Assembly: GCA_019693395.1 (NCBI GenBank)
Contig: JAAMXP010005943.1
Location: forward strand, 1-19,303
DNA from: Ettlia oleoabundans
Taxonomy: Eukaryota > Chlorophyta > Chlorophyceae > Chlamydomonadales
Direction of reading: 5' to 3'
Length of the DNA: 19,303 nt
The notes below the pieces were generated by a model, which was not told the DNA's origin, searched no databases, and saw nothing but the letters and a program-made list of their open reading frames with translations. Below, piece by piece: positions 9,401 through 19,239 of the stretch. The first letter of the stretch is position 1. Each line of letters opens with the position of its first letter. A program made the position numbers and the translations under genes.

Positions 9401-12001
9401 CTGCCAGTAGGCTATCTTTTCACCCTGCCTTCCATGCTTGCCATGCCGCACCACGCTACGCTATGCTGTGCCGCGCTGCCTTCCGCGTCCGCAGGCCAAT
9501 ACGGGCGCTAAGAACCACGCTGTGGTCATGCCTGACGCCAATCTGGATGCCACGGTGGCAGCGCTGACCGGGGCGGCCTTTGGCGCGGCGGGGCAGCGCT
9601 GCATGGCCATAAGCGCGGCGGTGTTTGTTGGGGGCATGGGGCGCTACCGGCAGGCGCTGATGGACAAGGCCAACAGCCTCAAGGTGGGTGATGGTGTTGG
9701 ATTGGTGAGTGGCATAAATGTAGGTAAAGATTCACCAGCTGGTGGTGCTAATTGTGAGGCCTGTGTGACGAGTTACGTGTGGTGTGCTGATGTCAGGGCG
9801 TGTGGGCGGCAGTATGCGCTATGCCAGGTTATTGCAGCACAGAGGGGTATCTTTGGCAGAGCCACACACAGGGCGGATTAGCCCAGGTGGCAGCTGTTGT
9901 CCAGATGAGGCGGCAGGCGGTGGTGCAGGAGAGGACTGGTTCTGGTAGACCCACCCTGTCTTTCAGCGCCTGCTTCGGCTGTTGAGCTTACCACCCGCCC
10001 AGTCTTGGGCCATGCATGCCCCCTTGTCTCTGACATGATGCAATAACCTGCACGTGTATGTGCATGGTTGCAGGCGTCCGCGGGTTGGGAGCCAGGTGTG
10101 GACCTTGGCCCCGTCATCTCTCCAGAGGCCAAGCAGCGCATAGAGCGGCTGATCGCCAGCGGCATACAGCAGGTGATGGTGAGGCAAGGGATTGGCTGCC
10201 GCCCAATGGGCAAACCCTGCCGCTCCTTTCTTTTCGACCACCCTCATGGGCGACTGCAGCCCAGCTCCCGCCATTGCTCCCTGCCACTCATGATGCCGCA
10301 CATGTGGTGCAAACTGCCTGCTGCCCCACCCTGCACCCCATTACCTACCCCGCACTCATGTGCATGCATAAACCCCACCCCCACATGGCATGCGCTGCAG
10401 GGCGCGCAGTGCGACCTGGATGGGCGGGGTGTGAGCGTGCCTGGGTATCCGGCAGGCAACTTTGTGGGTCCCACCATCCTGAGCGGCGTCAACCCCTCTA
10501 TGGAGTGCTATCAGGAGGAAATATTTGGCCCGGTGCTTGTCTGCCTAGAGGTGGGTGGGCTAGTGGGGTGGGCAAGTGGGGTGGCTGGTGGTTCAATGGT
10601 TGGATGAAGGTAATGTTGGTATGGTGGCAGCTGTCATCCACAGTTGCAGGTTTGGTGTGGAACTCGGCACCGGGTTTATCCGGCGGCTGGGATGCTACGT
10701 ATTGCAGCCAAATGGGTCTCACAATGTTGTCCTGCAGGTTGACACCCTTGACGAGGCCATCTCCATCATCAACGCCAACCCACACGGCAACGGCACCGCA
10801 ATATTCACTGCCTCGGGGGCAGCTGCCCGCCGCTTCCAGCAGGAGGTGGACGTCGGCATGGTGAGCGGCGGCAGTGGGGTGTGGCAGTGAGGGCGGGTAG
10901 CTGGGGTGCTGGGCTGGGACCGGAAGGTCTGCACAGGGGCAAGGCTGGGGGGGTTGTGCAACATGGGAAGTCAGGCTGGAAGGCTGGCGTACATGGGGTG
11001 CACACCGTGTGTGGTGGTGGATAATAAGAGTACAACTCCCTGAATGCAGCGGTCGCTGGTTAGCACTTGAAGAGCCACGCTTTAACTCGCAACCCGCAAT
11101 GTACATGCTGTTGCCTCCCTCCTGCTCTTCTCTCCAACAACTGGCGATTGACTGGATCCAACCACCCTGCCTGTTGCCACCATTCGACTGCCTGCAGGTT
11201 GGCATCAACATCCCCATACCCGTGCCCCTCCCCTTCTTCAGCTTCACAGGTGCGGGCCTCCCCTGTTGGCAGCACCCAGGCAGGCAGCCAGTCCGGCACA
11301 GTTTACATGTCAGCTCAATGCCGTCGCTGGTTTACAACAGTGATAGTGCTTCCTCAATCCACGCCCAAGGGCGTAAAATTCCCCTTTTTTATACAACAGA
11401 AGGAGAACAACCACAACCACCTGTGATCATCACCTCTTCCGTGCACGCCCGGTTACACCACCACACTTACCCACACTCACACCCTCACCCACGCCCAAGC
11501 CCCTCCTTGCAGGCTGGCGTGGCTCGTTCTATGGCGACCTGCAGATGTACGGCAAGATGGGTGTGCAGTTCTACACCCGCACCAAGACGGTAACACAGAG
11601 CTGGAAGGATGCGGAGGCGGGAGCCATCCCAGGGCTGGCGGGCGTGGGTGAGTGAGTGGGCGCGTGGGAGACCACGGGCTGCGGTGCTCTATTTTTTTGA
11701 TTGGGTCGGTTTGTTCTTTGCACACCTGGGACAGTTTGTAGTGCTGTGTTGTTGTGTCTGCTGGTCTCTGCAGCCGGTTGCAGCCAGCTTGGTGTGGAAT
11801 GTATCCATGGGGTGGCTTGGGCTGTTGAGACGCTCTTGATTTACAGTCTGCTGGTTTGATTGGTGCCCTACCTTGCCTGCTGTGCAGGCGCTAGCACTCC
11901 CGGCAAGCACTGATGTGAATACCTCGCCACTTGCTGCGGTTCTGAGAGCCATCAGCAATCTGGGCCACGGCTACAATCCTGCAGCTGTGTTGCCCGCTTG
12001 A
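6484..12001 (+). CDS. ALDH6: Methylmalonate-semialdehyde dehydrogenase, mitochondrial (15 exons)
   Basis: CoA-acylating dehydrogenase that oxidises malonate and methylmalonate semialdehydes to acetyl- and propionyl-CoA in valine and pyrimidine breakdown. Exons: 6484-6588, 6732-6815, 6917-7048, 7218-7317, 7658-7795, 8126-8245, 8620-8721, 9054-9109, 9495-9683, 10074-10172, 10401-10550, 10738-10860, 11198-11249, 11513-11643, 11888-11998 plus stop. All internal joins keep phase. The N-terminus [11 protein letters not shown] is Arg-rich and lacks acidic residues, as in a mitochondrial presequence. Family landmarks in order are [17 protein letters not shown]-like [63 protein letters not shown], the nucleophile in GQRCMA (Cys315, codon 9600-9602), [16 protein letters not shown] and [15 protein letters not shown]. 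Asn rather than Glu precedes TGAKNH, as usual in this CoA-dependent subfamily. Introns 2 and 5 have GC donors. The last splice is uncertain: donor 11644 gives 564 residues, while the better donor at 11648 gives a stop at 11911-11913 and 536 residues. Confidence 0.95.
6816..6916 (+). other. GC-AG intron (ALDH6 intron 2)
   Basis: Exon 2 ends ...NPATQ at CACAG and the intron begins GCGCGC. The next exon resumes at TTGCAG|GAT with DVVSRLPL, exactly the family sequence (NPATQ-E/D-V-V-S). No GT lies close enough to restore this join. The donor equals GTGCGC, used by intron 1, with T changed to C. Confidence 0.8.
7796..8125 (+). other. GC-AG intron (ALDH6 intron 5)
   Basis: Exon 5 ends in ICPFNFP plus one base (CCCAG) and the intron begins GCACGC. 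The following exon after CTGCAG supplies the other two bases of Ala and continues MIPLWMFP, the invariant family sequence. The nearest GT (after CGA, seven bases on) gives the wrong phase. Confidence 0.8.
8247..8410. repeat. Degenerate AGCAT/GGCAC pentamer-like array in ALDH6 intron 6
   Basis: Words such as AGCAT, GGCAC, AGCAC and AGACA recur at 5-bp or near-5-bp spacing through most of the first half of intron 6. They are more decayed than the array at 431-600 but built from related CA/GC-rich pentamers. This is non-coding DNA inside a transcribed intron. Confidence 0.65.
9431..9482. repeat. Short degenerate pentamer run in ALDH6 intron 8
   Basis: The run reads in 5-bp steps as GCCAT, GCCGC, ACCAC, GCTAC, GCTAT, GCTGT, GCCGC. 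It ends shortly before the exon 9 acceptor at 9494 and so doubles as the pyrimidine-containing tract upstream of that splice site. Confidence 0.5.
11361..11384 (-). repeat. Palindromic dispersed element (copy C) in ALDH6 intron 13
   Basis: ACGCCC-AA-GGGCGT forms 6-bp inverted arms. Read on the minus strand it is identical over 15 bases to copy B at 3599-3613, and the similarity continues outside the palindrome into TTGAGGAAGC. Its other side, AAAATTCCCC, matches copy A at 2494-2508. It lies within the intron at 11250-11512 and does not touch splice sites. Confidence 0.6.
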
Positions 12002-12360
12002 CTTCTGCTGTAGTCTGTCTGCGTTAAACTGTAACATGCGTTGATGTTGTGGATGGTTTGTAAAATGAGTATTGTAAGTATGCCATGATACCATCCCTGT
12101 GAGGGAAGCAACAAGCAGCAGGCAAAGGTCTTTAAGGAATGGAAGAATGTGGGGGAGTAATCCTGCGGGCATCATGAAAGTGGCCAGTGCGTGGGAAAAC
12201 GAGACATCAAAAGAAATAAGTCACAAGAATCTTAGGTATAGCCATGTAAGTGAGTACAGTGCTCCGAGGGCACAATTCTGTGAAAATTGCACGGCCACAG
12301 TAGAATGGAGTGGGTGAAAAGCATTGTGCCTTGTGTATCATTCTCGTGAGTGGGCGCATA
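12002..12360. other. Convergent intergenic region between ALDH6 and the unknown gene
   Basis: The 359 bp separate two genes pointing at each other. Plus-strand TGTAA copies occur at 12030-12034, 12059-12063, 12073-12077 and about 12245-12249, enough to end the ALDH6 transcript. No minus-strand TGTAA (TTACA on the plus strand) occurs here. The sequence is AT-richer than the flanking exons and shows no coding pattern. Confidence 0.7.
12030..12034 (+). promoter_or_regulatory. TGTAA polyadenylation signal for ALDH6
   Basis: This is the first TGTAA after the ALDH6 stop, 29 bases past a stop at 11999-12001 or 117 past the alternative stop at 11911-11913. Further copies at 12059 and 12073 could serve as alternatives. 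Confidence 0.6.
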
Positions 12361-14302
12361 TCACATGATGCTGTTGTGTGGTCCCAGTACAGTACGGCGC
12401 TGCTTGGTGGCCGCGCGCCTGCTGCCAGGGCCAGCAGCTTGGTCAGCTGTCAGCTGCCAGTAGCTGCCGTCCAGCCCCCTAGGCCCAGGCTTGGTGCTTG
12501 CGGTATTGGAGCGTGGCATGCGAGGTACCGGCTCCTTTTCAGCCTGAACGGTGGCTGGTGCATTCAATAAAGAAGCCAGATAGGCTGTCTCGGTGTCCTG
12601 GGTGTGGCCGTGGGTGCCCAGCGGCAGCCACCTGCGCTCTGCACACTGCTTGATGAAGTTGCAGAGGCATTCCAAGCTCGCGTGGGAGTGGCTGGCGGCC
12701 GACCGGTCCAGCTCACACAGTGCAGCCAGCACCTCACTGTCATCAAGCAGCAGCACCCGCCAATTGCAGCGTTGCAGCAACTGCAGAGTTGCAGGGCAGG
12801 GCAGGCACACGGCAGAGAGTGAAGGTACTTGGTTGCCAGGTGTGAGGAGCTTGCGACAGGCACCAGTACTGCCAATGCAATTCTTTCAACCCAACCCACC
12901 TGTAGCTGCAGATCCACCATGCGGCGTTTGTAGTGCTCAGCAAGCGCTGGGCTTCGACCTGGGTTCATCAACAGGTAGGTGGCCAAACACAGATTCAAGG
13001 GGCGGTACTGGCTGCCGTGCGCGTTCTCCAGCAGCCTGCAAATTGGTGGCCGCTGGAAAGGCTTCTCAGGAGTCGGCTTACCACCAATAAGGGGTTCTTC
13101 TGATGGCAGCGAGGAGGCTCATAACCAACCAGCACAGCAGGCTGAACAGCGGAGCCAGCTGGGCCAAACTTACCACAGCAGTGTGAGAAGAAGCTCAGGT
13201 GTCAGCTCGTCAGCTGCCAGCGAGGCCCGCCGGCACAGCACCAGCATGCCTGCACCAGATGATTAAGCAGGGGTGTAACTTGCAGGAAGTGCACCTATCT
13301 TTATGAATGAGCAGTCTGGCCGCCCAATTGCTGTGTTCTGCCATGCACCCGCAGCCCAACTCACCCAAACCAGCCAGCACCCACAACCGCCATCATCACT
13401 TGCTACAGCACCCACAACCGCCAGTACCTTGCAGCCAGCACCCACCTGCTATGGTGACCGGCAAGCTACTCCAGTCGCCAGCGCCAACGGGGTGCAGGCG
13501 CAGCTGTTCAATGCTGGTAAGGGCAGCCAGTAGGGGAGTGCTGCACAACTGATGGAGGAATGCAGGGAGCAGCCCGCCGTTGCTGGTTTCGGGAGTGATG
13601 AGATCTGCAGTCAGCGGGCAGCAGAACAGCGAAGGCCAGCAGTTGGTTACTGCTGCAATGGATCCAGTCCACAACACTCTACCCTGACTGAGCAAGAATA
13701 AGCAAAAAGGACTGGTCAATCAATGACGGAGCTTGCAGCTCCCGCCTCCAGCTGGTTGAAAGCCACTGCCCAATGCCTGTTCTCTTATTCGGCAGTTCCC
13801 ATGCTCCTCACCAGGCACTGCGTCCTCCCGGGGCTCTCCATGCTTGCCATCGCACAGGAAGGGGCTTGTGATGTCCTCGCCGCAGAGATTCTCCAGTCCA
13901 GGGCTCCCATCGCTATCAATGTCCTGTTGCAACAGCTGCCAGTCGCTCTGCGGTGGCCAGGTGGGCATGCAGCAAGGATTGTCAGCAAGGGCAGTGTTAA
14001 CTCTATTGCAGGTGAGCAGGTGTTGGTGCAAGATATCACGCAGTCATTTATGAGCCCCACAGCCACTGCATTGAGCAGCTGGCAGCAACAGCGGCAAGGC
14101 AGAGCCGCCAGCCTTGCAGTGGCAGCGTTGTGAGCGAATGGCGTCCTACCGAGTAGAGGCTAGCGTGCTTGCGCTTCCTGCCGTCCGCTAGGCCGTAGCC
14201 CTCGTGCAGCTGCAGCCGGCTCGCCTCGCAAGGTGCGATCACCAACTGGGCGACGGAGCGCTTCTGCTGGCGAGCGCCCAGCTGATCCGCAACGCTTGCC
14301 AT
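12361..14302 (-). CDS. Hypothetical protein, about 383 aa, 6 exons
   Basis: Family not recognised. Exons on the minus strand: 14302-14150, 13947-13819 (end uncertain), 13683-13446, 13249-13174, 13035-12900, 12780-12361. The joins exon 3/4 (phase 1), 4/5 (phase 2) and 5/6 (phase 0) match exactly with GTGGGT, GTAAGT and GTGGGT donors, which chance rarely gives. The exon 2/3 join needs the weaker donor GTGCCT; the stronger GTGAGG at 13811 breaks frame with the obvious acceptor. The start ATG has A at -3 and G at +4. The N-terminal 50 residues are basic (DGRKRKHASL). Exon 2 is acidic and polar. From exon 3 on the protein is Leu-rich and looks helical (LAADELTPELLLTLLWLLEN, then LLQRCNWRVLLLDDSEVLAALCEL). 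The last 60 residues are low-complexity and basic. No signal peptide or membrane segment is evident. A helical-repeat or RAP-like organelle RNA-binding protein is one possibility, unproven. Confidence 0.6.
13375..13423. repeat. 18-bp direct repeat, 31-bp spacing
   Basis: CAGCACCCACAACCGCCA occurs identically at 13375-13392 and 13406-13423, and a partial third copy (CAGCACCCAC) begins at 13436. All lie in intron 3 of the unknown minus-strand gene. Confidence 0.85.
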
Positions 14303-14344
14303 CCTGGCCGCGCCTGCACAGCCTGCTGGCAGGCTGTTGGATCG

Positions 14345-14352
14345 TTTATAAA
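14345..14352 (-). promoter_or_regulatory. TATA-like box of the unknown gene
   Basis: TTTATAAA lies 43-50 bases upstream of the proposed ATG at 14302. Such spacing would imply a very short 5' UTR. Because the motif is its own reverse complement it gives no direction by itself. Confidence 0.3.
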
Positions 14353-14463
14353 AGGAAGGGAACACGCCGCGACTGTTCACGATAGATGATGATCCCCATG
14401 CACCGAGTCTTTCCACCTTGCATGACCCTTGCACCACGCACCATTTCTTTTCCTGCTGTTCAA

Positions 14464-14468
14464 TTACA
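14464..14468 (-). promoter_or_regulatory. TGTAA polyadenylation signal for GH31
   Basis: TTACA on the plus strand reads TGTAA on the minus strand, 172 bases past the GH31 stop and 160 bases before the next gene's ATG. That is the expected place for cleavage and polyadenylation between the two tandem genes. Confidence 0.55.
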
Positions 14469-14639
14469 GCAATGCTAATGACAGCCTGAACATGCTGATA
14501 CACAAGCTATAGCTACAAGAACTGTGAACTGAGGGTTGCCTGGAAGTTGCATGGTCGATGAATGCATGCCGACGCCTATGTATACATGTTGTGGCGATGA
14601 ACGTCTGATTCAAAGCTGAGGCTTGCCGCCTCTGCCAGA

Positions 14640-17600
14640 TCAGGCAGCAGCAACGGAGGTTGACGATTGCCAGGAAACGCGCAGGCCATAGGGACACTCC
14701 AGCTGGTGTGCCAGCGAGGAGAGGTGCAGGTGCAAGCCACTTGGTCCAGCACCCACAACGCCGGCAGGCACTGCCAGGGCCTGCACCACTTCAAGCCCGC
14801 CACAGGTGTTGGTGCGCTGCACCACTTCCACACTCACAGCCTCTGCTGGGAGGTGCCAGCCCAATACCTCAATACCGTCCAGAGGGGGCCACTGCAGGGA
14901 GTCCCCTACTGCTGCTGCTACATCAACGTCACTCGCTGGCCCACAAACTCCCTCACCACTCGCGCTGCCATTGCCATGGTGCAGTTGGCTGGTGCTGCCA
15001 AATTGCAGCAGCACCTGCGCTGTGGTCCCCAGACCACTGGGCTGCATGCTAAACGTGGCAGCGATGTGCAAAAAGTTGCACAGGGACTCGCCCACCTGCA
15101 CTTCCGACACACAGCGAGAAGAGGAGTGGTGGTGTGTGTGACAGGCAAACGTGCGACACCATGACTTCGCACCTCCGCATTACTCTTGTTTACCGCTTTG
15201 CTTACGATTCCACACTAACTTGTATGTCCTATTATCACAAAAAACAGTCACCATGTCCCTTCCTGCATACATGCCTCTTGCCCAACTCACCTCCAGTTCT
15301 TCCCCGCCATCGTTGTACATGTGGGTGCTGATGTGCGTCTCACCGCCACCAAAAGCAGCCTCATCGGAGGCAACCGAGCGCGAATGCAGCACACCAGGCA
15401 GCGCCAAAACCAGGGTCAAAGGGCTGCGCTTGACCTCAGAAGTGGTCAAGGCCTCCCGCTGCATCACTAGGGCCTGCAGGCAGGTAAGGCCAACTAGCAT
15501 CAACCAGCAGTTTCGCTATCAGAATCTTGTGCGAGCATGTCCGGCAGGGTCCGCCTCCAACCACCTTAGCCACACACTGCAACAGCCGCATACAGCATAC
15601 ATGAGGGCAGCCGCAGCGGCAGCGATTGTGCTTACTGAGCCACCGCGCATGTGCAGCGGGATGCAGCCATCTCCTGCCACCGGAGCAGAAATGCGCTGAG
15701 TGGTGCCCCCTTCCCTACACAGCCACAACACCAGCCAGCTCAGCACAGCATCACGTAGAGGGTGATTGAAGATCTAAATAAGGGCAAACTGTGGACGGCA
15801 TATGGCATGCCCACATCTCCCTGCCTGCCCATTGTGTCCCGTCTCACTTATAAAGGCTGCACCATACCCTACACTGTCAATTGGTTCACTCCACTCCACA
15901 ACTACATCCACCTCACCCTGCAACTATCACATCGCCTGTCTTCCACAGGCTGTGCCAGGTGCCGGCTGGGAAGTAGGCATCCACCTCGACTGCTCCCGCA
16001 TCCAACACAGGGCTCGCAAGCAGAGCATCACCCACCATGAACTGCCTGCAGCTACAAAGTCACAAGTAGGGAAAAATGATCGGGAGGCCGATGTGATGGG
16101 ATGGGCAAGGCGACACACTGGCATGAGATTGAAGCGGCACGAAGGCTGCAATGCAAGGAGACAAAGGGTTGCTGCTTGGCAGGTGTACGCTGCACTGCTG
16201 AGAATCACACAAGCCCGGCAGTGCAAACCGCGCATGCATCCAACAGCAGCCAAAGGCAGACGCGCCTGTCCACAAGGTGTGTTTTGGTGTCTTCTGGGAA
16301 GTTGAGGAAAAGGGGCCGCATGACCGGCGCTCCCGTCTTGTGGGCGGTGTGCATCTGTGTGTAAAGGTAGGGCAGCAGGCGGTAGCGCAGGCCAAGTGCT
16401 GCCTTGCCTACCGCAGTGACCTGGGGCCTGAATGGACACAACAACATACGCATTGGGACAGGCTCGCAGTTTCATCATCAGCATTTGCAAAGGTTGACTT
16501 GCAAGCCTGGCAAACCAATGCAAGCGCAGACAAGGTCGCGCAAGCTACCAGTAAATCATGTGCGTCTAGCGGCCATAGCCTGAAACGCAACACACTGCTG
16601 CACCCAAGCCAGGCCACATACAAGCGACTCCAACGGCTGGCTGTGAGAGGCATGGCAGTACAAGCGGCCCGCACACCAGCGGTACAGCTCCTGGTAGCCG
16701 CCGTGCAGGTCGCTGTGGTCCCGTGAGAAGGGGTAGAAAGCGCCCATGGCAGCCCAGCGTGCACACAGCTCCCATGATGGTTCCCCTTGGAACCCGCAGA
16801 TCTGCAGGGACCAGGGTGCATTGGTGATTCAGTGTGGGGTTTGTGGATGGGTGGGTGGGCGGGTGGGGCGGACAATGGTGGAGAAGGGCATGGTTGGCAA
16901 CACAGGGAGAGGGCAGAGAAGAGCAGAACAGCCGCAATGCGGGCAGCTGATCCTGTGCATTCGGCAATGAAGGTCTGTGTGAATCCATGCATCAGTGCAG
17001 TGCAGCCCAAGGCAAAACTCGATGCAGTCTCGCTCACGTCTGCTCCAGCCATGGGTATGCCCCACAAGCCGATGCTCATCACCCCGGGGATGCTCGCCCG
17101 CATTTGCTCCCACGTGGCTGCATCCAGGCAGGGAGGCGGTGAGAACAATAACGGCCTGTACTATAGACGCAGCGTTACTTAAGCGGCTGACTGTCGCAAC
17201 AAGGCGAGGCGTCGTGTCAGGCAATGGGAATCCTTTTGCTTTCCCCCAGCGGCAGCTGCTATTATAGCCCCATCACCTCTACCGCCTGCCTGCAAGGCGC
17301 TGCGGCACACCAACCTGAGTTGTCGCCCGTCCAATGGGCGGCGTAGGCGCCGGTTCCCAGGAATGAGCTGCGTGTCAGTACAAAGGGGCGCTTGCCGGCA
17401 ATGGAGCGTACCGCCTGAGAGATGGCCAGTACCGCACTAAGGCCATACAGCTGGTGGGTGTTGTACTGCACTGAACCGTCGTGGTGAGTGGCCAGAACCG
17501 ACATGGCCTGTGGCAAGAGGGCAGGGAGTGGGAGGTGGAATGAAAGCTCAAGACTGGAGCACAAGCATGCAGACATACGTAGCCACAGGAGAGGAGGGCA

Positions 17601-19239
17601 GGCCTATGGGCCAAGCACTCGTTGTGCATTTGATGATAAACGATTGGATCAACTCTCCCATCAGCCTCAGGGAGCCTGTTTTCGCCCAACTCACCCGTGT
17701 GCGTTACCTTTGCAGCATTGACCCGCCTCGTGCGCCCTGCACCCACCTTTGTGCCCAGTGGCAGGCGCTGCAGGCTGCTGCTGACGTCGTAGGGCGGGTG
17801 CAGCCAGCCGCGCTGCGTGTCATTCAGTGCTTGCGCCTCGTGGCAATCGAGGTGGCACACCTGCAGCAAAGCGGGCACAGAATGGGCACCACAGCACAAG
17901 TGAAGCAAGGGAACAGCATGGTTGGGGCGCAGGGAGGGTGTGCGGAGGTCAGGACAGGGGGAGGTCAGGAGACACCCTGTAGTAATGTAGTAATGGCTTT
18001 AGCAAGCGCTCACTCGGCTGCCCCCTGCCAAACTAACTGCAAATGCCGGTGCAGCGTGCAGTGCTGCGCATCAGTTGATACCCATGGGGGATCGTCACGC
18101 AGCTGAGCCCTTGAGGGGGCCTGCAGTGGCGTATGCGGCGCTCCCGAGTGCAGCTGGCAGATGTCTCCTGTGCAGAAGTTGGACACTTCGTTCATATCGA
18201 TCCTGGAGGAAAGCAACATAAGGTAACAGGCAGGGGAACAGCAGGTGGTTAGGTAGGCAGCAGTGATGGCAGCACCAACGGTATGTGTATGTGGTTAAGG
18301 GCTTGCAATTGGGGTAGCCTGTCATTGCGGTGGACAGTGAGAGGCTTGGCACTTTGCACTTGCAGCGCTCCCCTGGAGCCCTTTGCATATACCCACTACC
18401 CACACACCAGATTCCATCCCAGGGCACCATGCCGTGGTGCTGCTCCAGCTGCCTTTCAAAATAAGCACGTCCGCGGGAGCTGAAGAAGTCGGGGAAGTGG
18501 CTGGCGCCCGGCCATACCTGCATCAATGCAATAGTGGCGCTCATTCACGCAGCCTGTTGTAATGTTCTTGGTGCAGGGAAACATCCCCGGAGGGGAACGT
18601 GGTGCACGTAGCAGCAGGCATGCAGGCAAGGCAGGACTTGTTCAGTATAGTTGTCAGCATTGGGGGTGCACGTAGCGTTGCCGGCAGCACTGCTGGCTCA
18701 CCCAACCCAGGTATGGCTGCCCGTCCACGTCCCGCATGAACACATCCTCCCTCATCCCAGCGTCGTAAGCCGGGTACCCAGGGTCAACCTTGATGCCTGG
18801 GGTGGGGTGCAGTGCGGTGGGACAGGTGTTTTAGGCATAGTACGGCAAGTGCATGATAAGAAAAGCACATTAACGTGAACAGGCAGGCAAGTTGGGTAGC
18901 AGGGGCAGGCAGGCTCATGTGATGATTCCAGTCACTGCCGGTAGCACTGAGACAGTGCAGGGCTGCTCTGGGGTATGCTTACATTGATATATGTTATCAC
19001 CAAGCACCGGCAACAGAGGCTTGCATAGCGTTCAGCGGCCCCGCCGCATATGAACACAGCAGCATGGCGCGTCGCATGCCAACAGTGGCAGCAGCTGCAT
19101 GACAGCGGCATCGGCAGCTGCACCGCGGATAGCGGCAGAGGACACACGCGAACACAGCAGGACGGCGGGGCTGGGCCCTACCTGGGTCTACGATTGGCAT
19201 CCAGCGCTGACCCTTGCTGTGAAGATCTGCCACAAAGCG
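14640..19239 (-). CDS. GH31 alpha-glucosidase, C-terminal 634 residues (5' partial, 13 exons)
   Basis: Retaining glycosidase that releases glucose from non-reducing alpha-1,4 ends of maltose, maltooligosaccharides or starch fragments. Minus-strand exons: 19239-19182, 18796-18702, 18517-18408, 18202-18082, 17860-17747, 17507-17315, 17117-17038, 16801-16677, 16427-16266, 16045-15917, 15714-15636, 15473-15291, 15095-14640. All joins keep phase. GH31 landmarks in order: [30 protein letters not shown], the nucleophile in [10 protein letters not shown] (Asp codon 18198-18196), [21 protein letters not shown], the acid/base in AAHWTGDNS (Asp codon 17324-17322), [67 protein letters not shown] and YNDGGEELE. 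The set fits the plant alpha-glucosidase/animal acid maltase branch rather than alpha-xylosidases. The N-terminal third, including any signal or transit peptide, lies beyond the window, so the compartment is unknown. One intron has a GC donor. Confidence 0.93.
16046..16265 (-). other. GC-AG intron in the GH31 gene
   Basis: The exon ends ...HLVD plus AG, and the intron begins GCGCGT, which is the common GTGCGT donor with T changed to C. Splicing to the acceptor CTGCAG|GCAGTTC gives VDRQFMVGD, keeping the conserved Gln of the family QF(L/M)xG(D) motif. An alternative GT donor five bases downstream (GTCTGC) paired with the second AG of CAGGCAG would give VDRRFMVGD. Confidence 0.65.

Larger units (their letters stand above)
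14303..14639. other. Intergenic region between GH31 and the unknown gene
   Basis: These 337 bp must hold the GH31 3' UTR and the promoter of the unknown gene, both on the minus strand. Visible signals are the minus-strand TGTAA at 14464-14468 and the TATA-like palindrome TTTATAAA at 14345-14352. I see no additional gene. Confidence 0.7.

Noticed and set aside
12564..12998. 144-codon minus-strand frame overlapping the unknown gene
   Set aside because: Its first 33 codons are real exon 5 sequence; the remainder reads through the intron and then exon 6 in the wrong frame.
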